DNA from: Actinomycetota bacterium
GTDB taxonomy: Bacteria; Actinomycetota; CADDZG01; WHSQ01
Direction: 5' to 3'
DNA length: 12,273 nucleotides
Assembly (NCBI GenBank): GCA_016781115.1
Contig: JADDQX010000037.1
Span: 2,564-14,836, forward strand
Shown: piece by piece, positions 6,782 through 12,273 of the stretch
Numbering within the stretch: position 1 is the first letter of the stretch
Layout: every line of letters begins with the position of its first letter
Translations under genes and position numbers: made by a program
Notes under the pieces: generated by a model
Databases searched by the model: none
Told to the model about the DNA's origin: nothing
What the model saw: only the letters and a program-made list of their open reading frames with translations

Positions 6782-8107
6782 ATGGCCTCACCCGTCCGCT
6801 ATGCGAAGAGCGGTGACATCCACATCGCGTACCGCCTCCTCGGCGATGGGCCGGTCGACCTCATGTTCGTGCCGGTCTGGACGTCCAACCTGGACCTCTA
6901 CGACTCCTGGGCCCCGGTCGCGAGAGCACTCGAGGCGTTCACACGCTTCGCCCGGGTCATCGTCGTGGACAGACGCGGCACCGGCCTCTCCGATCGCACG
7001 CACGGCATCGCGACCCTCGAAGAGGGCATGGACGACCTTCTCGCGGTGCTGGACGACGTAGGTAGCGAACAGGTCGCCCTGACCGGCTTCAACGAATCGG
7101 GGTCACTGTGCGCGCTGTTAGCCGCGACGCACCCCGAGCGGATCTCGGCCCTCGTTCTCTACGCCTCTTACGCGGCCACCGTCCGCCAGGACGATTACCC
7201 CTGGGCTCCCACGCCGGAGGAACGCGACCAGCAGATCGCATTCATGATCGAGGCGTGGGGGCAAGAGGACTTCGCCTTCATCTTGAACCCGACCAGTCAG
7301 GACGACCCCGGCTTCAGAGAATGGTCCGCTAAGTGGCAGCGCAATTCGGTGACGCGCGATGCGCTTCCCGCCGCCTATGACGTGTTGGCTCGGACAGACG
7401 TGCGTCACGTCCTGCCGCTGATACGCGTGCCGTCACTGGTCCTTCATCGCAAGGACGACCAGCTCGTGAGCGTCGCGAACGGGCGCTACTTAGCCGAGAA
7501 GATCCCCGGAGCCACCTACGTGGAGCTCGAAGGTGACGACCACATCCCGTTCCTGGGCGACTGGGAAGCGATCGTGGACGAGATCGAGGAGTTCCTCACC
7601 GGCACCCGCCGTCAGCGCGAGCCGGACCGGGTCCTCGCGACGATCTTGTTCACCGACGTCGTGGGCTCGTCGCGGAAGGCAGCGGAGCTCGGCGACCGCC
7701 GCTGGAAAGAGGTTCTCGACCGGCACGACGAGGTGGTTCGAAGCGAGCTCGAACGGTTCAACGGCCGGCTCGTGAAGACGATCGGCGACGGAGCACTGGC
7801 GACCTTCGATGGGCCTGCGCGCGCGATCCGCTGCGCCTGCCGGATACGGGAGCGCGTGAAGGCACTCGGCCTGGAGACGCGAGCAGGGCTACATACGGGC
7901 GAGGTGGAGATCCGTGGAGACGACGTAGGCGGGATCGCGGTCCACATCGGCGCCCGGGTGTCTGAGCTAGCGGGACCGGGCGAGCTCCTCGTCTCGAGCG
8001 CCATCCCGTCTCTGGTCGCGGGCTCCGGCATCGAGTTCGAAGAGCGAGACGAGGTGGAGCTGAAGGGCATCCAGGGGCGCTGGCGCCTCTACCGCGCCCT
8101 CTTGTAG
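6782..8107 (+). CDS. Alpha/beta-hydrolase fused to a class III adenylate/guanylate cyclase domain
   Basis: A 441-residue two-domain protein. Residues 1-273 are an alpha/beta-hydrolase: VIVVDRRGTGLSDR (59-72), the nucleophile-elbow region TGFNESGSL (101-109), AATHPERISALVLYAS (114-129), an acid near D225/D226, and the histidine of GDDHIPFLGD (H254). Related fusions usually carry GxSEGG at the elbow. Here Asn104 takes the place of Ser, so hydrolase activity is doubtful. Residues 282-441 are a class III cyclase: metal Asp in FTDVVGSS (D292), K332 and the second metal Asp in KTIGDGALATF (D336), then DVGGIAVHIGAR with D381 and R392. The usual transition-state Asn is His388. The architecture matches the mycobacterial Rv1900c/LipJ type. 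No membrane segment is seen. It probably makes cAMP in the cytoplasm, with the hydrolase fold perhaps sensing a ligand (inference). Low-activity or non-cyclase function remains possible. Confidence 0.9.
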   Translation: MASPVRYAKSGDIHIAYRLLGDGPVDLMFVPVWTSNLDLYDSWAPVARALEAFTRFARVIVVDRRGTGLSDRTHGIATLEEGMDDLLAVLDDVGSEQVALTGFNESGSLCALLAATHPERISALVLYASYAATVRQDDYPWAPTPEERDQQIAFMIEAWGQEDFAFILNPTSQDDPGFREWSAKWQRNSVTRDALPAAYDVLARTDVRHVLPLIRVPSLVLHRKDDQLVSVANGRYLAEKIPGATYVELEGDDHIPFLGDWEAIVDEIEEFLTGTRRQREPDRVLATILFTDVVGSSRKAAELGDRRWKEVLDRHDEVVRSELERFNGRLVKTIGDGALATFDGPARAIRCACRIRERVKALGLETRAGLHTGEVEIRGDDVGGIAVHIGARVSELAGPGELLVSSAIPSLVAGSGIEFEERDEVELKGIQGRWRLYRALL

Positions 8108-8142
8108 CCGCGAGCCGCCACAAGCCGCTTCGTTCACCCGCG

Positions 8143-8159
8143 CCGAATGGGCCGTTCGG
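8143..8159 (+). other. Small hairpin between the cyclase and carboxypeptidase genes
   Basis: CCGAA (8143-8147) pairs with TTCGG (8155-8159), with one extra T-G wobble inside and a short GC-rich loop. No T-run follows, so it is not a convincing intrinsic terminator. It sits just before an AGGAGGG (8163-8169) that lies 27 bases ahead of the carboxypeptidase ATG, too far to act as an ordinary ribosome site. A leader structure is possible but unproven. Confidence 0.25.
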
Positions 8160-8196
8160 TGCAGGAGGGCAGCAACCGGCACAGAACCCTCACCAG

Positions 8197-9777
8197 ATGA
8201 CGCTTCGTAATCGCTCGTTCATCGCGGCTTTGGTCGCTCTGCTCGTGGTGTCGCTGAGCCCGATCGGCCGCACCGATCCCGCTCGCCCGATGATCGTGCG
8301 CGTCCACGTTGCAGACGCCGAGCAGGCGGGATACCTGTTCGAAGGCTTCGACGAGACGCACAACCACTCCCACGGCGAGATCGAGCTGCTGTTGTGGCCG
8401 GGCGACCTGGCTCGTCTCGATGCGCTCGGGATGGATTACGAGATCGTCATCGAGGACCTCTACGCGCATGACCAGGCCGAGGCCGCTCGCCCCAAGCCGA
8501 TGCTGTCGCTGCCGGGACCGAACCGCAGCGACTACCGGCACCTCGAGGACTACAACACCGAGATGAAGCAGCTGGCCAAGAAGAACCCGGGCCTCGTCAA
8601 GCTCTTCGCGCTCCCTCGGCCGTCGCTGGAGGGCCGCAAGATCTTCGGGGTCGAGATCGCCTCCAACGTGAAGGAAACCGCGACCGACGGCCGGCCGGTC
8701 TTCTATATCGACGCCATCCACCACGCGCGTGAGTGGCCGGCGGCGGAGTACACGATGCTGTTCATCCACCACCTCGTCGAGAGCTACGGCAAAGACAGAG
8801 AGATCACCTCTCTGCTGCGCCGGATGCGGGTGATATCGATCCCGATCGTCAACGTCGACGGCTTCGACTACTCACGCCGGTCGCCCGCGCAGGTTTCCCT
8901 GCTCGGCGCGGGCAACGGCTTCGAGGGCTACTGGCGCAAGAACAGGCGCTCCTTCACCGGCGCCACCGCCCCCGTCGTACAGAAGAACCCGGACGCGTAC
9001 GGCGTCGACCCGAACCGCAACTACGCCTATCTGTGGGGGGACCAGCAGGGCGGCTCGTCGGGAACGCTCTTCAGCCAGACCTATCGCGGTGAGGCTCCGT
9101 TCTCCGAGCCGGAGACGCAGAACGTGCGGGACATCATCCTTGGCCGCAACATCGTCGGGGACATCACGAACCACACCTATCAGGCGACGGTCCTGCGAGC
9201 CGGTGGCGGCAACGCTCCCGAAGACGATCTCCTCGAGGCGATCGGGGCGAAGATGGCAGCGATCCTCGGCTACGAGAACAACGGGTCGGTCGGCTATCCC
9301 ACCACCGGGACGACCGACGACTACGCGTATTCGACGACCGGAGCGCTCGGCTTCACCATCGAGCACGGCTCCCAAGGGTTCCACCCCGCCTACGACCGGG
9401 AGGTGGGCGCTTTCTGGAAGGAGCACATGGAGGCCTTCGAGGTCATGCTCGGCGTCACCGCGAACCCGAAGTACCACTCGGTGATCAAGGGCCGGGTAGC
9501 GGGGGGCGCTGCCACGCTGACCCTGACCAAGACCTTCAAAACGCCTCTCTCCCCCGGCAATCCGACCGGAGAGAAGTCCTTCACCGAGACCATCAAGAGG
9601 AAGCTCGAGACGCAGCCCGACGGCAGCTTCGAGTGGCACCTGGGGCCGTCAGACCGCCCCTACGAGAAGAAGCACGAGAGCTACACGCTGAAGATCGACG
9701 GTGGTTCCGGGGTCGAGACCATCCAGGTCCACGTCGAGCGCGGCCAGGTCCTGAACCTGGGAACCATCAAGCTCTAG
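8197..9777 (+). CDS. Secreted zinc carboxypeptidase, peptidase family M14
   Basis: A 526-residue exported metallocarboxypeptidase that should remove C-terminal amino acids from peptides outside the membrane. A signal peptide is clear: MTLRNR, then the hydrophobic stretch SFIAALVALLVVSLSPIG. Residues 30-105 resemble a propeptide-like region. The catalytic domain (about 110-425) has the zinc motif HAREW (H176, E179), substrate-binding GVDPNRNY (269-276, R274), GEAPFSEPET (298-307), the third zinc ligand in NHTYQ (H326), and the catalytic glutamate in GFTIEHGSQG (E389). Residues 425-526 look like a C-terminal beta-sandwich appendage. All key residues are present. The ATG at 8197 has no good ribosome site at normal spacing, but it gives an ideal signal peptide and no better in-frame start exists upstream. 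Substrate preference (A/B/T type) cannot be read from the motifs. Confidence 0.93.
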   Translation: MTLRNRSFIAALVALLVVSLSPIGRTDPARPMIVRVHVADAEQAGYLFEGFDETHNHSHGEIELLLWPGDLARLDALGMDYEIVIEDLYAHDQAEAARPKPMLSLPGPNRSDYRHLEDYNTEMKQLAKKNPGLVKLFALPRPSLEGRKIFGVEIASNVKETATDGRPVFYIDAIHHAREWPAAEYTMLFIHHLVESYGKDREITSLLRRMRVISIPIVNVDGFDYSRRSPAQVSLLGAGNGFEGYWRKNRRSFTGATAPVVQKNPDAYGVDPNRNYAYLWGDQQGGSSGTLFSQTYRGEAPFSEPETQNVRDIILGRNIVGDITNHTYQATVLRAGGGNAPEDDLLEAIGAKMAAILGYENNGSVGYPTTGTTDDYAYSTTGALGFTIEHGSQGFHPAYDREVGAFWKEHMEAFEVMLGVTANPKYHSVIKGRVAGGAATLTLTKTFKTPLSPGNPTGEKSFTETIKRKLETQPDGSFEWHLGPSDRPYEKKHESYTLKIDGGSGVETIQVHVERGQVLNLGTIKL

Positions 9778-9811
9778 ACGCTATCGCGTGCGTCGGGCCC
9801 CCGCACGCTCC

Positions 9812-9817
9812 TATCCT
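9812..9817 (+). promoter_or_regulatory. Leaderless-type -10 box of the AlkB-like gene
   Basis: TATCCT matches the actinobacterial TANNNT -10 box and ends exactly seven bases before the ATG at 9825. That places the transcription start at or next to the A of the start codon, and there is no ribosome site before the ATG. No TTGACA-like -35 is seen at 16-18 bp. The same arrangement recurs at 11935-11940. Confidence 0.5.
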
Positions 9818-9824
9818 GGTAGCT

Positions 9825-10493
9825 ATGCCCCCTTCCGCAGATGTCGTGTGGCAGCCGTCGCTGTTCGACGTCGACGTCAAGCCGCAGGTCGACCCCACGT
9901 TCTCGACGCTCACGCGCGTCCAGCTGGACCCGGAGTCGTGGGTGGATCACGCGCCCGGATGGGTCGCCGGCTCCGATCCCCTCTTCTCGCGGTTGGTCGA
10001 GGAGCGGGACTGGGGGCAACGGTCCAGGCAGATGTACGACCACAAGGTCACCGAGCCGCGGCTGACATCTCTGTGGAGAGCGTCTTCGGGGGAGCCGCTG
10101 GAGCCACCGGTACTCGAAGAGATGCGGCGCCTGCTCTCGGAGCGCTACGGGATCGAGTTCGACTCCGCGGGCTTCAACCTCTACCGCGACGGCCGTGACA
10201 GCGTCGCCTGGCACGGCGACCGCATCAAGAAAGGGATACGGGAGCCACTCGTCGCCCTCGTGTCGCTGGGGGAGCCGAGAAAGTTCCTCCTCAAGCCGCG
10301 CGAGGGCGGGTCGTCGAGGACCTTCATGTTGGGACGAGGCGACCTGCTCGTGACCGGAGGGCGCACGCAGCGGACCTGGTTGCACAGCGTTCCAAAGGTC
10401 GCATCAGCGGGGCCGCGCATCAGCATCGCGTTCCGACACGGCCTCGACCCCAAGATCTACGACAACTCCGAAGCGACCAGCGAAGACGGTTAG
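9825..10493 (+). CDS. AlkB-family alpha-ketoglutarate-dependent dioxygenase
   Basis: A 222-residue 2-oxoglutarate/Fe(II) oxygenase of the AlkB group. These enzymes reverse 1-methyladenine and 3-methylcytosine damage in DNA or RNA by oxidative demethylation. The evidence is FNLYRDGRDSVAWHGDRI (117-134), containing N118 and Y120 and the iron ligands H130 and D132; the strand LVALVSLGEPRKFLL (142-156); GDLLVTGG (172-179); the third iron ligand in WLHSVPK (H187); and RISIAFR (198-204), whose two arginines bind 2-oxoglutarate and shape the active site. The ATG at 9825 follows a -10 box by seven bases, so the mRNA is probably leaderless. The frame stays open back to 9633, but that part overlaps the carboxypeptidase gene and is not conserved-looking. 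Whether DNA or RNA is the substrate cannot be told. Confidence 0.9.
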   Translation: MPPSADVVWQPSLFDVDVKPQVDPTFSTLTRVQLDPESWVDHAPGWVAGSDPLFSRLVEERDWGQRSRQMYDHKVTEPRLTSLWRASSGEPLEPPVLEEMRRLLSERYGIEFDSAGFNLYRDGRDSVAWHGDRIKKGIREPLVALVSLGEPRKFLLKPREGGSSRTFMLGRGDLLVTGGRTQRTWLHSVPKVASAGPRISIAFRHGLDPKIYDNSEATSEDG

Positions 10494-10496
10494 CCC

Positions 10497-10631
10497 TTAG
10501 CAGAACTCGTAGGGCGCGGTCTCCAGCTGCACGACAACATCGTCCACGACCTTCGCCAGCAGCTTGGTTCCCTACCGCCCGTCGCCCAGGATGTAGTGCG
10601 TGTGACCGGCGGCGTGTGAGTGAGCGGACCC
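10497..10631 (-). pseudogene. Probable C-terminal gene remnant with an in-frame stop
   Basis: In the gap between the convergent AlkB-like and protease genes, one minus-strand frame reads like protein: AHSHAAGHTHYILGDGR, then TAG (10574-10572), then GTKLLAKVVDDVVVQLETAP and YEFC, ending in TAA (10499-10497). In the piece after the TAG nearly every third codon base is G or C, as in real genes here. It has no start codon of its own, and upstream it runs into the protease end in a different frame. I read it as the tail of a decayed gene. I do not recognise the family. A sequencing error creating the TAG, or chance, are alternatives. Confidence 0.35.
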
Positions 10632-10635
10632 GGCG

Positions 10636-11367
10636 TCAGCCGGAGACGGTGGCGAGCCGCACGTTGAAACCCGCGGCTCCAAGCTCCTCGAAGATCCACG
10701 GCATCAAAGGGCCCTGATCTGTCGAGGGGGGCACGCCGATCCCGTAGCGGCTGATGATGCCTAGAGCGGCTCCTGTTTCGTGGTGGATGAGGGGGGATCC
10801 GCTGTCGCCGTTAACAGCGGGCATGTCCGCCTGGTACTCGTCCTCGTTGAAGGCAACCAGGAAACCGTAGCGGGGACGGGTCTGCTCAGTCGCGCCGACG
10901 CCGATCCCGTAGCCGTAGATGTCGACCCTGTCACCGATCGCCAGGTCGTCCAGGCTGATGGATCGAGTGGGGCCGCCCCAGTGCAACACCTCAGGGTTGG
11001 TCTGAGCGACCTTGTCGGGATCGATCTCGATCAGCGAGAAGTCCACCTCGCTGTCGACCAGATCGGAGTCGTAGACGACGGTCCCGATCTCCCCGAGTTC
11101 TGGCTGCTCGACCCGCTCGTCGAGCTTGTCCGTGCAGTGACCGGCGGTGCCGATGAAAGCTCGCGGCGGCTTCTTGGCGGTGCCGGGCGTGTAGAAGACG
11201 AAGTTGAAGGTGCAATAGCCACCGAGCGACGCACCGGGACGAAGCGGACTCTCCGCGTCTCCCCACTTAGGTGACGTAGAGCGCTTCTTTCCCTGAACGG
11301 GTGCAGCTGCCACGCCCAGCACCAGCGCGCAGGCCACCACAACGCCCAGCGCACGCCTAAGAACCAT
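10636..11367 (-). CDS. Secreted trypsin-like (S1-fold) serine protease
   Basis: A 243-residue exported serine peptidase. An N-terminal signal peptide is evident (RRALGVVVACALVLGVAAA, cleavage probably near residue 22-26). The catalytic triad is complete: H77 in FIGTAGHCTD (71-80), D109 in SEVDFSLIEID (106-116), and S189 in NGDSGSPLI (186-194). Cys52 and Cys78 could form the disulphide next to the histidine. The length fits one catalytic domain with little or no propeptide. A Shine-Dalgarno AAGGGAG (11379-11373) stands five bases before the ATG at 11367. It lies 81 bp downstream of the cupredoxin gene on the same strand and could share its transcript. Substrate specificity is not readable. The stop codon falls in the loop of a small CCGGC/GCCGG hairpin (10630-10643). 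Confidence 0.9.
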   Translation of the reverse strand: MVLRRALGVVVACALVLGVAAAPVQGKKRSTSPKWGDAESPLRPGASLGGYCTFNFVFYTPGTAKKPPRAFIGTAGHCTDKLDERVEQPELGEIGTVVYDSDLVDSEVDFSLIEIDPDKVAQTNPEVLHWGGPTRSISLDDLAIGDRVDIYGYGIGVGATEQTRPRYGFLVAFNEDEYQADMPAVNGDSGSPLIHHETGAALGIISRYGIGVPPSTDQGPLMPWIFEELGAAGFNVRLATVSG

Positions 11368-11448
11368 GTCAGCTCCCTTGATCGGTCGTCTGGAGGGAAG
11401 GTTCCACCTTATGCGCCGATCACCTGCGCTTGCCGCTGGTCCGACGAG

Positions 11449-11847
11449 CTATCGCGGGACGATCGTGCCGCCCATGCCTGGATGGATCTCACAGATGAAT
11501 TCCGTCTCACCGTCCGGGGCGGTGAAGGTGACGGTTTCAGATTGACCCGGATCGACGCCCCCGGTGTCGATGCCCAGTTCTTCAGACGTGAAGGTATGGG
11601 CGGTCTCGCCATCATTGGTGAACTCGACGGTGACTTCTTCACCGGAGGTCACTTCCAGTTCCGCGGGCTCGAACGCATTGTCGACCGCCGACAGGGTCAC
11701 CTGTTCGCCGCCCCCGCCACCGGCGGCCGGTGCCGTCCCACCCGTGGGCTCGGAGGCTCCCTCATCCCCGCCGCAGGCGGCCAGACCGAGCAGAGCCACC
11801 GCGCAGAGAGCGACCGTCTTCTGCGAAACCGAACGCTTGATATCCAT
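11449..11847 (-). CDS. Cupredoxin (plastocyanin-like) lipoprotein
   Basis: A 132-residue small blue-copper protein anchored to the outer face of the membrane. The N-terminus has a type II signal peptide ending in the lipobox LAAC (lipidated Cys25), followed by a Gly/Ala/Pro-rich tether (26-48). The cupredoxin fold covers 49-132 with a complete type 1 copper site: H84 in ETAHTF, then C119, H122 and M125 in FICEIHPGM. Cupredoxins carry single electrons between redox partners, and the partner here is unknown. The ATG at 11847 is chosen because GGAGG lies seven bases upstream (11859-11855) and the signal peptide begins there. The frame is open further back to 12087, but that extension overlaps the divergent PLD gene. 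There is no copper-handling or oxidase gene in the window. Confidence 0.92.
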   Translation of the reverse strand: MDIKRSVSQKTVALCAVALLGLAACGGDEGASEPTGGTAPAAGGGGGEQVTLSAVDNAFEPAELEVTSGEEVTVEFTNDGETAHTFTSEELGIDTGGVDPGQSETVTFTAPDGETEFICEIHPGMGGTIVPR

Positions 11848-11886
11848 TTCTCGTCCTCCCAGGTTGTAGTGACCTTGGTTCGGCTG

Positions 11887-11899
11887 AGGACAGCGTCCT
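11887..11899. other. Short dyad in the cupredoxin / PLD divergent promoter region
   Basis: AGGAC-AGC-GTCCT is a perfect 5-bp inverted repeat in the 100-bp gap between two divergent starts (11847 and 11948). A second, weaker CCCC/GGGG pair follows at 11906-11917. Either could be a regulator site, but repeats this short are expected by chance in GC-rich DNA. Confidence 0.2.
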
Positions 11900-11934
11900 G
11901 GATGGCCCCTCGCGGGGATGTCGAGACGAGCCTC

Positions 11935-11940
11935 TATCGT
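11935..11940 (+). promoter_or_regulatory. Leaderless-type -10 box of the PLD-family gene
   Basis: TATCGT fits TANNNT and ends seven bases before the ATG at 11948, the same geometry as at 9812-9817. The region has no ribosome site in front of that ATG. It favours 11948 over the in-frame GTG at 11939, which would overlap the box, and over the ATG at 11987. Confidence 0.5.
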
Positions 11941-11947
11941 GACGGCG

Positions 11948-12273
11948 ATGACCGACAAGTCTCCTGTGGTTCCCGACGCGGCGCGGATGAGCTGGTTCCT
12001 GGCGCCGCAAGAGCGCGGGAATCCCTGGACCAAGATCGACACCCGGCGCGGCGACGGCGCTGCGTGGACGACCGGCAACAAGGTCACGCCCCTGATCCAC
12101 GGCGCGACCTACTTCCAACGGCTGTACGACGCGATCTGCGAGCTCACGGCGGACGACTGGGTCCACTTCACGGACTGGCGCGGCGACGCCGACGAGCTCC
12201 TGACGGGCCCGGCGACGGAGGTCGGGAAGGTGCTCGCCGATGCGGCCAAACGAGGGGTCCACGTGCGGGGGCT
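11948..12273 (+). CDS. Phospholipase D / cardiolipin synthase-family protein, N-terminal part only
   Basis: This frame is open from the ATG to the right edge, giving 108 residues with no stop. The N-terminal blocks resemble actinobacterial PLD-superfamily proteins of the phosphatidylserine/cardiolipin synthase type: SWFLAPQERGNPW (15-27), AAWTTGNKVTPLIHGATYF (38-56), VHFTDWRGDADELL (72-85) and EVGKVLADAAKRGV (91-104). The catalytic HKD motifs would lie beyond the edge and cannot be checked. No signal peptide or membrane segment is visible at this start. The family includes enzymes acting on phospholipids and also nucleases, so the reaction is not assigned. It is divergent from the cupredoxin gene and probably leaderless. 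Confidence 0.75.
   Translation, partial: MTDKSPVVPDAARMSWFLAPQERGNPWTKIDTRRGDGAAWTTGNKVTPLIHGATYFQRLYDAICELTADDWVHFTDWRGDADELLTGPATEVGKVLADAAKRGVHVRG

Noticed and set aside
9633..9824. Longer AlkB-like start at 9633
   Set aside because: The extension overlaps the end of the carboxypeptidase gene, is rich in Arg/Pro/Glu as out-of-frame GC-rich DNA often is, and lacks family similarity.
10630..10643. CCGGC/GCCGG hairpin at the protease stop codon as terminator
   Set aside because: The stem is only 5 bp with a 4-base loop, and no T-run follows on either strand.
11848..12087. Longer cupredoxin start at 12087
   Set aside because: It would bury the lipoprotein signal peptide inside the protein and overlap the PLD-family gene; a clear GGAGG precedes 11847.
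1..12273. tRNA, rRNA, CRISPR, insertion sequence or prophage signals
   Set aside because: I saw no cloverleaf, repeat-spacer pattern, transposase motif or terminal inverted repeats on reading through both strands.

Overview
The window looks like a chromosomal segment from a high-GC bacterium, probably an actinobacterium or a related uncultured lineage. That placement is an inference from strongly GC-biased third codon positions, GTG starts, leaderless-type promoters, and a hydrolase-cyclase fusion of the kind common in Actinobacteria. No rRNA, tRNA, IS element, phage gene or CRISPR array is visible.

Left part (1-6050, minus strand): a tightly overlapping four-gene operon read herA > sbcD (mre11) > sbcC (rad50) > nurA. 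The genes overlap by 4, 20 and 4 nt, so they are almost certainly co-transcribed and translationally coupled. This is the gene set of the archaeal DNA-end resection machine: a HerA hexameric translocase with the NurA nuclease, plus the Mre11-Rad50 end-processing complex. Here it sits as one unit in a bacterial genome. nurA runs off the left edge; 281 codons are visible. The HerA P-loop is unusual (GISGIATKTS). Upstream lies a 170-bp gap without a gene.

Centre (6221-10493): a flavin reductase-like gene (minus) is divergent from a gene for an alpha/beta-hydrolase fused to a class III nucleotide cyclase (plus). A near-perfect 18-bp palindrome sits in the middle of their 63-bp intergenic region. 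Two further plus-strand genes follow: a secreted M14 zinc carboxypeptidase and an AlkB-family 2OG-Fe(II) dioxygenase. The AlkB-like gene appears to be transcribed without a leader.

Right part (10494-12273): a short gene remnant with an in-frame stop, a secreted trypsin-like serine protease and a cupredoxin lipoprotein lie on the minus strand. The 5' part of a phospholipase D/cardiolipin synthase-family gene lies on the plus strand and runs off the right edge. It shares the TATCNT-N7-ATG leaderless arrangement with the AlkB-like gene.

Functionally, the coherent unit is the DNA-end-processing operon. The other genes are a mixed set of envelope or secreted proteins (carboxypeptidase, protease, copper protein, PLD), one DNA/RNA alkylation-repair enzyme and one signalling protein, with no obvious shared pathway.
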